Shown here: positions 16,158 through 22,057 of the stretch, piece by piece | How the letters are laid out: the number at the start of each line of letters is the position of its first letter | How positions within the stretch are numbered: position 1 is the first letter of the stretch | DNA from: CAYLLN01 sp036496265 | Lineage (GTDB): Bacteria > Planctomycetota > Planctomycetia > Pirellulales > Pirellulaceae | Assembly: GCA_036496265.1 (NCBI GenBank) | Contig: DASXLL010000012.1 | Coordinates: forward strand, 1-22,057 | DNA: 22,057 nucleotides | Direction of reading: 5' to 3' | The notes under the pieces: generated by a model | Told to the model about the DNA's origin: nothing | The model's database searches: none | Seen by the model: the letters and a program-made list of their open reading frames with translations, nothing else | Translations under genes and position numbers: made by a program

Positions 16158-18848
16158 ATGAAACACCGCGACCAGCGATCAAAGCTCCAACGAAAACACC
16201 AGCGCACGCGGCTGATGTGCGAGAGGCTTGAGCCGCGATTCCTGCTGGCGGCGGACGACGGAACGGACGCGTCGAGCCTGCTCGACTCGCTGGATTCGCT
16301 GACAATCACTTCCGATGACGACAGCGCCGAAGTGGCCATCGATAGCTCCCTGGACAATGACCCCGGTTCGCTGGCAGCCTATTTGAGCGATACGCAGCTC
16401 AGCATCGATGCCGCCGGCGACGACCCAGGCGTCGATGCGGTTCAAACCCCCGGACCGCGCCACAACGATGTCGATCCGCTCGATGTCGATGTCAGCGGCA
16501 CGCTGACGCCGCTCGACGCGCTGCTCGTCATCAATCATCTCAACTTCGGCGATCCTTCGCTGACGCAGCCCGACGATCCATCCGCGCCGGGAGTTTTTTA
16601 CACCGATGTTGACGGTGACGGTCAAATTACCCCGGCCGACGCCGACGCCGTAATCCAAGCGCTAAATAGCGACTCCAGCGCTCCTGGCATCGCGCCACAG
16701 GCGCTAGCGTTGGCTGCACTGGCCGAAGGCGAGGCAGCGCCACCGCCGGTACACACCTTTGCTTCACCGCCAAGTCCCATTCCACCGACCGACGCCGCCA
16801 AGCCCTACATCACTTCCGCCGAAGCCGACAACCTGCTCTCGCGTGCGGCGGGAGCCACCAGCAGCCAAGACGCGATCATCGCGATTGTCGATCGCGGCGG
16901 CAACATTCTCGGTGTGCGCGTCGAGCAGGGCGTCCTGAACAACATTCATGATGAGGCGACGCTCGTCTTCGCCATCGACGGTGCCGTAGCCAAGGCCCGC
17001 ACCGCCGCGTTTTTCGCCAACGATCAAGCCCCGCTCACCTCGCGGACAATTCGCTCGCTCAGCCAAACCACGATCGCACAGCGCGAAGTCCAATCGAACC
17101 CGACAATTCCGAATCCGAACGATCCAAATCAGAATCCGTTCAACGAAGCGAATGCCATTTCGCACACCTACGGCCCCGGCACAGTCGCGCCAGTCGGCGT
17201 CGGCGGCCATTTTCCGCCCGACATCGCCCACACCCCGCCCGTCGATCTATTCAACATCGAGCTTCAAAGCCGCGACGGCCTGACGCGCCCCGGCGCCGAC
17301 GGAATCAAAGGCACGCCGGACGATTTCACGCTCAGTAACCGGTTCAACGTGCCAACGGCTGATCTGCCAATCATCAATGGCACACCCTACGACATTCCCG
17401 CGCCCGAATCGTACGGCGTTCAGTCGGGCCTGGAGACGCAAGCGATCGGCCGCGGCATCGCCACGCTGCCCGGCGGCATCCCGCTCTATAAAAACGTTCC
17501 CGATCCAGGATTCAATTCGCCAATCACGCTCGTTGGCGGCATCGGCGTCTTCTTCCCTGGCAACGACGGTTATGCCACGCATGAGCAAGGATTCATTCAG
17601 GGCGCAAATCAAACGTCCGCGCAGCGTCTGAATGCCAACAAGGAGCTCGAAGCGGAATACATCGCCGCCAAAACCGCCGGTGTTGTGACGATTGGGCAAC
17701 CGTTGACCGGGTACACCTTTCCCTTAACTCAGACGAGCCGCATCGATCTGGTCGGCATCACGCTGGAGATCATCGGACCCAACCCAACTGGCAAAAATCA
17801 CAACACGGGCCTCGTCACGGTTCGCAAATATGGCCAATCGCTCGGCTCGGGCGATCCCAACAGCGGCCAGAACCAGCAGGTCGATCCCGCTGGCGATCTC
17901 ACGATTGACGGCCAGCCCGTGCCCAACGGCTGGCTCGTTGAGCCGCACGATTCGCCGCTCGGCGGCATCACCCAGGCCGATGTCGAGAAGATCGTCAACG
18001 ATTCGATCGCTCAGGCCAATCAAACACGAGCCGCGATTCGTTTGCCAGCCGGCCAACGAACCAAAATGGTCATTGCCGTCGCCGACAAGGCCGGCAATGT
18101 GCTGGGCCTGTATCGCATGCCCGATGCCACCTTCTTCTCGATTGATGTCGCCGTTGCCAAGGCTCGCAACACGGCTTACTACGCCGATCCGACGGCGCTG
18201 CAAAACGCCGACAAGGTCGATGACGATTTGCTCGTGCAGCGCGGCGTGGTTACGGTCAAGCAGCTCAACAAGCTCGGCGATAAGAACAACGGCGGCGTCA
18301 TTGGCACGCCGGATTTGTTCACGAGTGCCAAGAGCAACACCCGCGCTTCGACCGCCAATGGCCTGGCGTTCACCAATCGCACATTCCGCTACCTGGCCGA
18401 GCCGCGCTTTCCGTCCGGCGTCGATGGCTCGCTCCCGCCCGTGTTCTCCATCATCAGCGATCCGGGAATTAACCGCAAAACGGCCGCAAACATCGGCGCG
18501 CCGATGCCGGCGGATCGGTTCACCAGCGTCATGGGCTTCGACGCCTTCAATCCCAGCCGCAATTTCCACGATCTGGGCGATGTCATCACCCCGGCGCCGG
18601 GCGTAAACACCAATCCGCTGGCCAACATGAACGGCATCGTCTATTTCCCCGGCAGCACACCGCTCTACAAGTCGCAAGTGCTCGTCGGCGGCTTCGGCAT
18701 TAGCGGCGACGGCGTCGATCAAGACGATGTCGTCACCTTCGGGGGCGAAGCCGGCTTCGCGCCGCCTGCCAATCTGCAGGCCGACAACGTCTTTTACCGC
18801 GGCGTCCGCCTGCCGCAACAAAAATTCAACCGCAACCCGACGGGATAA
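16158..18848 (+). CDS. LEPR-XLL / dockerin protein with two expanded GlcG/HbpS-like heme-binding domains
   Basis: An 896-residue predicted extracytoplasmic protein. The basic N-terminus leads to MCERLEPRFLLA at residues 20-31, the LEPR-XLL element of large planctomycete surface proteins. Residues about 103-170 form a type I dockerin: Ca loops DVDVSGTLTPLD and DVDGDGQITPAD, each followed by a helix. Two GlcG/HbpS-like (haem-degrading family) units follow. Each has an N-terminal half, ITSAEADNLLSRA with AIIAIVDRGGNILGVRV (near 215-300) and ITQADVEKIVNDS with MVIAVADKAGNVLGLYRM (near 603-697). Each also has a distant C-terminal half, LPGGIPLYKN/LVGGIGVFFPG and FPGSTPLYKS/LVGGFGISGDG, separated by a long insert. 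Start 16158 ATG is preferred to GTG 16125, though neither has a clear ribosome site. It is divergent from the cytochrome unit, which suggests heme handling near it; that is inference. Confidence 0.85.
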   Translation: MKHRDQRSKLQRKHQRTRLMCERLEPRFLLAADDGTDASSLLDSLDSLTITSDDDSAEVAIDSSLDNDPGSLAAYLSDTQLSIDAAGDDPGVDAVQTPGPRHNDVDPLDVDVSGTLTPLDALLVINHLNFGDPSLTQPDDPSAPGVFYTDVDGDGQITPADADAVIQALNSDSSAPGIAPQALALAALAEGEAAPPPVHTFASPPSPIPPTDAAKPYITSAEADNLLSRAAGATSSQDAIIAIVDRGGNILGVRVEQGVLNNIHDEATLVFAIDGAVAKARTAAFFANDQAPLTSRTIRSLSQTTIAQREVQSNPTIPNPNDPNQNPFNEANAISHTYGPGTVAPVGVGGHFPPDIAHTPPVDLFNIELQSRDGLTRPGADGIKGTPDDFTLSNRFNVPTADLPIINGTPYDIPAPESYGVQSGLETQAIGRGIATLPGGIPLYKNVPDPGFNSPITLVGGIGVFFPGNDGYATHEQGFIQGANQTSAQRLNANKELEAEYIAAKTAGVVTIGQPLTGYTFPLTQTSRIDLVGITLEIIGPNPTGKNHNTGLVTVRKYGQSLGSGDPNSGQNQQVDPAGDLTIDGQPVPNGWLVEPHDSPLGGITQADVEKIVNDSIAQANQTRAAIRLPAGQRTKMVIAVADKAGNVLGLYRMPDATFFSIDVAVAKARNTAYYADPTALQNADKVDDDLLVQRGVVTVKQLNKLGDKNNGGVIGTPDLFTSAKSNTRASTANGLAFTNRTFRYLAEPRFPSGVDGSLPPVFSIISDPGINRKTAANIGAPMPADRFTSVMGFDAFNPSRNFHDLGDVITPAPGVNTNPLANMNGIVYFPGSTPLYKSQVLVGGFGISGDGVDQDDVVTFGGEAGFAPPANLQADNVFYRGVRLPQQKFNRNPTG

Positions 18849-18860
18849 GCGTCAGCTTCA

Positions 18861-18938
18861 GGTTCCAAGTTCCAAGTTCCAAGTTCGCTTTGAGCCAAAT
18901 TTTCTCCCAATCTCCCAATCTCCCTCTCTCCCACTCCC
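18861..18938. repeat. 7-nt and 8-nt tandem repeats leading into a start codon
   Basis: GTTCCAA is repeated three times plus a partial copy at 18862-18886 (period 7). TCTCCCAA then repeats imperfectly to about 18938 (period 8), giving a nearly pure pyrimidine tract that touches the ATG of the next gene. There is no Shine-Dalgarno sequence in this leader. Confidence 0.75.
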
Positions 18939-19391
18939 ATGTCACGGCTGCTCCTCGCCATCACGATCGCCGTGACCCTCGTCGGCCCCGCCCTCGCCGA
19001 TGAACCCTTCTACTTCGGCCATCGCACAAGCGACGACCTCCCGCCGTTGACCGACGAGGAATTGGGCTCGCCAAAGCAACAGGCCCTGCAGCAGGCCCTC
19101 GCCGGCGATCCTTACGGCCACCGCGGCGGCGATCACGCCCGCGCCGGCTGCGCAATGAACATTCGCCGCTTCGCCATACCATCGAACACCAAGCACTACG
19201 GCGGCTACCTCGTCGGCGGCGGCTTGCCGATCCGCGGCGATGGCCCGACGCTCGACGACGGCACTTTCGGCTGGGACTATTTCGGCATGACCTTCGCCAA
19301 ACGCATCGCCCTCAACTGGTCCCACGGCGCTCGCTACCAAGGCGGCACGGGGGCGTATAAAACTGACGGGCCACGCGTCCAGCGGCGCTAG
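18939..19391 (+). CDS. Small secreted protein of unknown function
   Basis: A 150-residue protein with a clear signal peptide, MSRLLLAITIAVTLVGPALA, cut before DEPFYFG. The mature part is soluble and Gly/His/Arg-rich, with AGDPYGHRGGDHARAGCAMN, an SNTKHYGGYLVGGGLPIRG stretch and DDGTFGWDYFGMTFAKRIAL. There is one cysteine and no CxxCH, so it is not a cytochrome c. It lies 90 bp after the dockerin/GlcG-like gene on the same strand, with tandem repeats and no ribosome site between. I do not recognise a named family. Its position suggests a function tied to the porin-cytochrome locus. That it is a real gene is supported by the signal peptide, codon-like composition and lack of a better frame. Confidence 0.72.
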   Translation: MSRLLLAITIAVTLVGPALADEPFYFGHRTSDDLPPLTDEELGSPKQQALQQALAGDPYGHRGGDHARAGCAMNIRRFAIPSNTKHYGGYLVGGGLPIRGDGPTLDDGTFGWDYFGMTFAKRIALNWSHGARYQGGTGAYKTDGPRVQRR

Positions 19392-19704
19392 GAGCGGGTG
19401 GGCGGCGAAGCGCTCACTTCTGAAGAGCGCCAGCCGGGGTACTTTTCGTAAGGCGTTTGCCGGCCATTCGTTGCGTCAAGAGTTCCGTTTGCGAAGCGCT
19501 CACCTTGAGCAGTTCGTGAGACCTTGGTGAGTGGCGGTCGAGGCTTGGGTGCGCGGTTGGTGAGGCCTGAGTGAGCAGCAAAGCTTGCCATTCTGGCAAG
19601 AGAATCTACACGAATTTTCAAAGAGCGAGGGCCAATTTGACAGTGGCGACGGTAGCTTCCCAGCAGCTGCAAATAGTGTACCAATGTTCAAATATAAGAA
19701 TGGG
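19392..19704. other. 313-bp gap without a recognised gene
   Basis: Lies between two convergent genes. It has a direct repeat GCGAAGCGCTCAC (19405-19417 and 19491-19503) and a 7-bp hairpin CTTGCCA/TGGCAAG (19584-19600, loop TTC) with no T-run. Short ORFs here have no recognisable features; a decayed gene fragment is possible but unsupported. Confidence 0.5.
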
Positions 19705-21153
19705 CTAAATCTTGCGCTTATCGATGGCGGCAGCCGCGACGAGCGCTATCAGAGGAATTAGGGGGGCACGCATCCGCAGGTTGGTCCAGTAGAACGTGTG
19801 AACGGCGGTAAACGCGATGCAGAGCAAAACGCCCCAAATCCACGGCGACGCGAAAAGCTTCCACCGCAGGCGCCAAACGCCGATTGCGGCGAGGAGATAA
19901 ACGCCGCAGTACCACATACACGTTGCATAACGGAGCCACCGGCGTCCGATCGATTCATCCGCCGTCAATTTGTGCGGAAGCGGGGACCAAAGCTGGTTGA
20001 TGCGGTACGCACATGCAAGAGCAAACTGACTCGGCTCCTTACGAATGGCAGTTCTCGCTAAACGATAACAAAAAGCATCGTAAGTAGTCTCTTGATCGCG
20101 CGGCTGCACCATCCACCAAAGAGCCCATTGGAAATACAAGTCTTCGTCTAGCAGGGCACTATCCCACGGGGAATCCTGTTCACGATCCCGCAACCATTTA
20201 TAGAAAAATTCGTTGTTTCCCAGAAGCAGCGTGTATCCTCCATGCGTCGTAGTCACCATCGGTTTCCCAAACACTCGATAATTCCGAATCGCCCACGGCG
20301 ACATCACCGCAGCAGCAATAATTGTTAGTCCGGCAACGTTTGCCACACGCCAAGGCAAGTTGCCAAATTTGAGATTTGGGATTTGGGATTTGAAGGCAGG
20401 TCCGCCGTGAAGAAAAAGCATCGTGACCGCAATTAACCCCAGCCACGGCAAAAACGTCGGCCGGCATAGCACCGCCAGGCCAATCGCCCCACCCGCCATC
20501 GCCGCATTGAATGGCGTCCGCGCCGCATCAAACCGCGCTAAGCACCACAGCGACAAAATCGCCAAAAACGCCGCCAGCGTTTCCGTCATCACCAGCGCCT
20601 GCTGATTCAGCAATATCGGATCACACGCAACGATCAGACTGGCGATCACCGGCGGCCACGTGGCATTTGTAGGGTGGGCTGCGCCCACCATGTTTCCAAA
20701 GCGGTGGGCACAGCCCACCCTACGCGCCGTCAACCACGTCAACCAAACCGTGGCAACGCCGAGAACCAGATGCAGCACACCAACCTTCACCAGCGAGACG
20801 TGCTGCCGATCCGCTGCCCGCAAATTGCTCAGCACCACCGGATACAGCGGCGGGCGGTATGCCGTGGGTCGCGGGTGCCAATCGGCCGTTTGCGGCGTCA
20901 ACTTCCCGAGCGCAAACTCCCCATGCACGATCAAATTCTCGGCAATCTCCCGATAGGCATCGGGATCCTGCTCCAGGTTGCCGCGCATGAACCACAGCAC
21001 GGTCCCGCGGACCAGGAGCGTAAAAACGAGCAACCCGGCCAAAAGCCGGCGTTCTGAGCCGAAAACCGACTTACCGGGAGGCTGACGCCTCCCGCTCGCC
21101 TTATTGGTCGCCGGATCACCGGCCGGCGACTGCTCATGTTCGCTTGCTGCCAT
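19705..21153 (-). CDS. GT-C membrane glycosyltransferase, PMT/ArnT-like (GT39 superfamily)
   Basis: A 482-residue integral membrane protein that should transfer a sugar from a polyprenyl-phosphate donor on the periplasmic face. The first helix is near residues 39-55 (LLVFTLLVRGTVLWFM). The first periplasmic loop has an acidic motif, QDPDAYREIAENL near 60-70, and WHPRPTAYRPPLYP further on, as in PMT_2-type enzymes. Several more helices follow (VIASLIVACDPILLNQQALV, MTETLAAFLAILSLWCLARF), and the end LRMRAPLIPLIALVAAAAI matches the RxRAP-type close of the family. Three intergenic-type repeats lie inside the frame (residues about 20-27, 144-162 and 254-262), each translated without a stop. The acceptor is unknown. 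It is divergent from a response regulator gene across a 206-bp gap. Confidence 0.85.
   Translation of the reverse strand: MAASEHEQSPAGDPATNKASGRRQPPGKSVFGSERRLLAGLLVFTLLVRGTVLWFMRGNLEQDPDAYREIAENLIVHGEFALGKLTPQTADWHPRPTAYRPPLYPVVLSNLRAADRQHVSLVKVGVLHLVLGVATVWLTWLTARRVGCAHRFGNMVGAAHPTNATWPPVIASLIVACDPILLNQQALVMTETLAAFLAILSLWCLARFDAARTPFNAAMAGGAIGLAVLCRPTFLPWLGLIAVTMLFLHGGPAFKSQIPNLKFGNLPWRVANVAGLTIIAAAVMSPWAIRNYRVFGKPMVTTTHGGYTLLLGNNEFFYKWLRDREQDSPWDSALLDEDLYFQWALWWMVQPRDQETTYDAFCYRLARTAIRKEPSQFALACAYRINQLWSPLPHKLTADESIGRRWLRYATCMWYCGVYLLAAIGVWRLRWKLFASPWIWGVLLCIAFTAVHTFYWTNLRMRAPLIPLIALVAAAAIDKRKI
20368..20394. repeat. GATTTGG tandem repeat inside the glycosyltransferase gene
   Basis: GATTTGG occurs twice and GATTTGA once in tandem (period 7) within a 27-bp block, read in the gene as FKSQIPNLKFG. 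The neighbouring codons give a hydrophobic membrane segment, so the peptide looks like an insertion in a loop. Confidence 0.65.
20669..20723. repeat. 55-bp double palindrome inside the glycosyltransferase gene
   Basis: The outer arms GTAGGGTGGGCT (20669-20680) and AGCCCACCCTAC (20712-20723) are perfect inverted repeats. Each is followed or preceded by an inner hairpin, GGTGGGC/GCCCACC-like. The gene reads through it as RVGCAHRFGNMVGAAHPTN, between two membrane segments. Confidence 0.85.
21075..21094. repeat. Palindrome near the 5' end of the glycosyltransferase gene
   Basis: CGGGAGGC and GCCTCCCG form a perfect 8-bp stem with a 4-nt loop (TGAC), at residues 20-27 in the cytoplasmic N-terminal tail, read as GRRQPPGK. 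Confidence 0.75.
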
Positions 21154-21359
21154 AAAAATCGCTTATGCCGTTCAGTTTGGCAGCCGCAAATTGACGTTGC
21201 CAGACGTTTGACTTTCCACAAAATGCTACGTTTGATAGAAGTAGAGCCGCAATAACAGCTTACGTCGCAGGGCAAACGCCTTCCCGGCAACCGGCATTCG
21301 GCTTGCATTTAACCGGGGCGTCAAGCAAAGCTGCCAAAGCAGGCATTCGCAGATCGAAA

Positions 21360-21812
21360 ATGTCCCTCTTCACTCCCCGACTCCTGATCACCGACGACGA
21401 TCGCGATTTTCGCGAGACGGTGGCCGGCGTCTTAGCCGATCGGGGATTTGAGACGCTCCAGGCCGGCGACGGCGAAGAGGCGCTCAAGATCGTCTGCCGT
21501 CACGAAGTGCATTTGATTCTGCTCGACATGCAAATGCCCCGGCTAAACGGCCTCGACACCATCGAACGCATCCGCGGCGTAGGTTGGGCTCTGCCCGCTA
21601 CCTCGACGGGCGAGAATGTCGACGCGTTGGCACAGCCCTCGCTGCGGTTTCCACCCTGGATCCTCATCTCCGGCGCACTCGACGATCAAATCGTCGCCCG
21701 CGCCAAAGCCGCTGCCGTCTTCTCCGTGCTTCCCAAGCCGCTGCGGCTGCCCGACCTGACCGGCGCCGTCGCCAATGCCCTCGAACAAGCTTACGGCTGG
21801 CGGGCTGCCTAA
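21360..21812 (+). CDS. Single-domain response regulator (CheY-like receiver) with a repeat-encoded insert
   Basis: A 150-residue cytoplasmic receiver that would be phosphorylated by a histidine kinase; no output domain follows. The acidic pocket is Asp12-Asp14 in LLITDDDRDF, the phosphoacceptor is Asp56 in LILLDMQMPRLNG, the conserved Ser/Thr position is Ser104 in WILISGA and the conserved Lys is Lys126 in VLPKPLRL. Start ATG 21360 is chosen over the upstream in-frame TTG 21303, because the receiver fold begins within the first few residues. At about 150 residues it is longer than the usual 120-125. The extra length is largely residues 73-96 (GVGWALPATSTGENVDALAQ and onward), between helix 3 and strand 4, encoded by a degenerate palindromic repeat. 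No kinase is adjacent, so its pathway is unknown. Confidence 0.88.
   Translation: MSLFTPRLLITDDDRDFRETVAGVLADRGFETLQAGDGEEALKIVCRHEVHLILLDMQMPRLNGLDTIERIRGVGWALPATSTGENVDALAQPSLRFPPWILISGALDDQIVARAKAAAVFSVLPKPLRLPDLTGAVANALEQAYGWRAA
21580..21640. repeat. Degenerate copy of the GTAGGGTGGGCT repeat inside the response regulator gene
   Basis: GTAGGTTGGGCTCTGCCCGC at 21580 onward and GTTGGCACAGCCCTC at about 21626-21640 correspond to the two halves of the palindrome in the glycosyltransferase gene (GTAGGGTGGGCTGCGCCC and GGTGGGCACAGCCCACC), with a longer middle. It is in frame. Confidence 0.65.
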
Positions 21813-21872
21813 CATCGCGGCTTTCAATCGCCGTGATTGCTTCGCTTCTTACACGGCTGTACGCTGCTGGGC

Positions 21873-22057
21873 ATGAGAACCACGCTTTCTGCGTTGCTAA
21901 TAATTCTAATTCCTCTAACCGTCTCGCGAGCCGACGACACGTCGCTCCCCAAAGCCTGCATCGACGGCAACGGCCCCGGCTGGCGCTCGCTCGGCCAAGA
22001 CGATTTCGTCAACGTCAACTGCGACCCGGACACCTGGTCGTTCAACAACGGCCAAAT
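21873..22057 (+). CDS. Secreted DUF1080-like protein, N-terminal part only
   Basis: The gene runs off the right edge; 61 complete codons are visible. The signal peptide MRTTLSALLIILIPLTVSRA is followed by DDTSLPKACIDGNGPGWRSL and GQDDFVNVNCDPDTWSFNNGQ. The Gly-Trp-x-Ser-Leu opening and the Cys-Asp-Pro-x-Thr-Trp-Ser-Phe segment resemble the start of DUF1080 domains (3-keto-disaccharide hydrolase / LamG-like fold), abundant in planctomycetes. It probably acts outside the cytoplasm on a carbohydrate. The 60-bp gap after the response regulator shows no clear ribosome site. Family assignment is from a short N-terminus only. Confidence 0.7.
   Translation, partial: MRTTLSALLIILIPLTVSRADDTSLPKACIDGNGPGWRSLGQDDFVNVNCDPDTWSFNNGQ

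Noticed and set aside
16465..16670. Cellulosome component because of the dockerin
   Set aside because: No cohesin, scaffoldin or glycoside hydrolase domain is seen; dockerins are common in planctomycete surface proteins without cellulosomes.
18861..18938. CRISPR-like array
   Set aside because: The units are 7-8 nt tandem repeats without spacers and no cas genes are present.
19584..19600. Hairpin CTTGCCA/TGGCAAG as terminator of the glycosyltransferase gene
   Set aside because: It lies over 100 bp past the stop and no T-run follows on the relevant strand.
19388..19691. Small minus-strand ORFs (98, 63 and 61 codons) in the 313-bp gap
   Set aside because: Overlapping frames, no ribosome site, no signal or domain features and a repeat-containing background; not supported as genes.

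Overview
The window looks like a chromosomal segment of a GC-rich planctomycete (Planctomycetota, probably Pirellulales-like). The evidence is a LEPR-XLL type N-terminus (MCERLEPRFLLA) and a dockerin on one secreted protein, a DUF1080-type secreted protein at the right edge, the style of the multiheme cytochrome and outer-membrane proteins, and many short palindromic or 7-8 nt tandem repeats, which I recall from planctomycete genomes. No rRNA, tRNA or CRISPR array was seen. The taxonomic call rests on recognition, not on a database search.

Layout. 1-1460 is a complete insertion sequence with perfect 17-bp terminal inverted repeats and an intact DDE transposase. 1488-2861 (minus) is a ubiE-ubiX pair for quinone methylation and prenyl-FMN synthesis. 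3125-6379 (plus) is a likely three-gene operon: an MFS transporter, a PaaK-like adenylate-forming ligase and a CopZ-N-terminal-like Fe-S/zinc protein. 6569-7573 (plus) is a coiled-coil, proline-rich lipoprotein convergent with galE (7664-8647, minus). galE is divergent from a XerD-type tyrosine recombinase (8743-9681, plus).

The centre (9720-19391) is the most interesting part. A minus-strand pair encodes a predicted outer-membrane beta-barrel (13921-15843) followed after 28 bp by a 1390-residue secreted cytochrome (9720-13892) with ten CxxCH motifs and a C-terminal beta-propeller of LVIVD-type repeats. Transcribed away from them are an 896-residue LEPR-XLL/dockerin protein with two expanded GlcG/HbpS-like domains (a family with heme-binding members) and a small secreted protein of unknown function. 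The shared 314-bp divergent region carries a perfect 16-bp palindrome. I read this as a candidate porin-cytochrome module for moving electrons at or across the outer membrane, possibly with a heme-handling partner. That function is inferred from architecture and gene order.

The right end (19705-22057) has a GT-C membrane glycosyltransferase (minus), a single-domain response regulator (plus) and the start of a DUF1080-like secreted protein. The glycosyltransferase and the response regulator contain palindromic or tandem repeats inside their reading frames, apparently translated as extra peptide segments.
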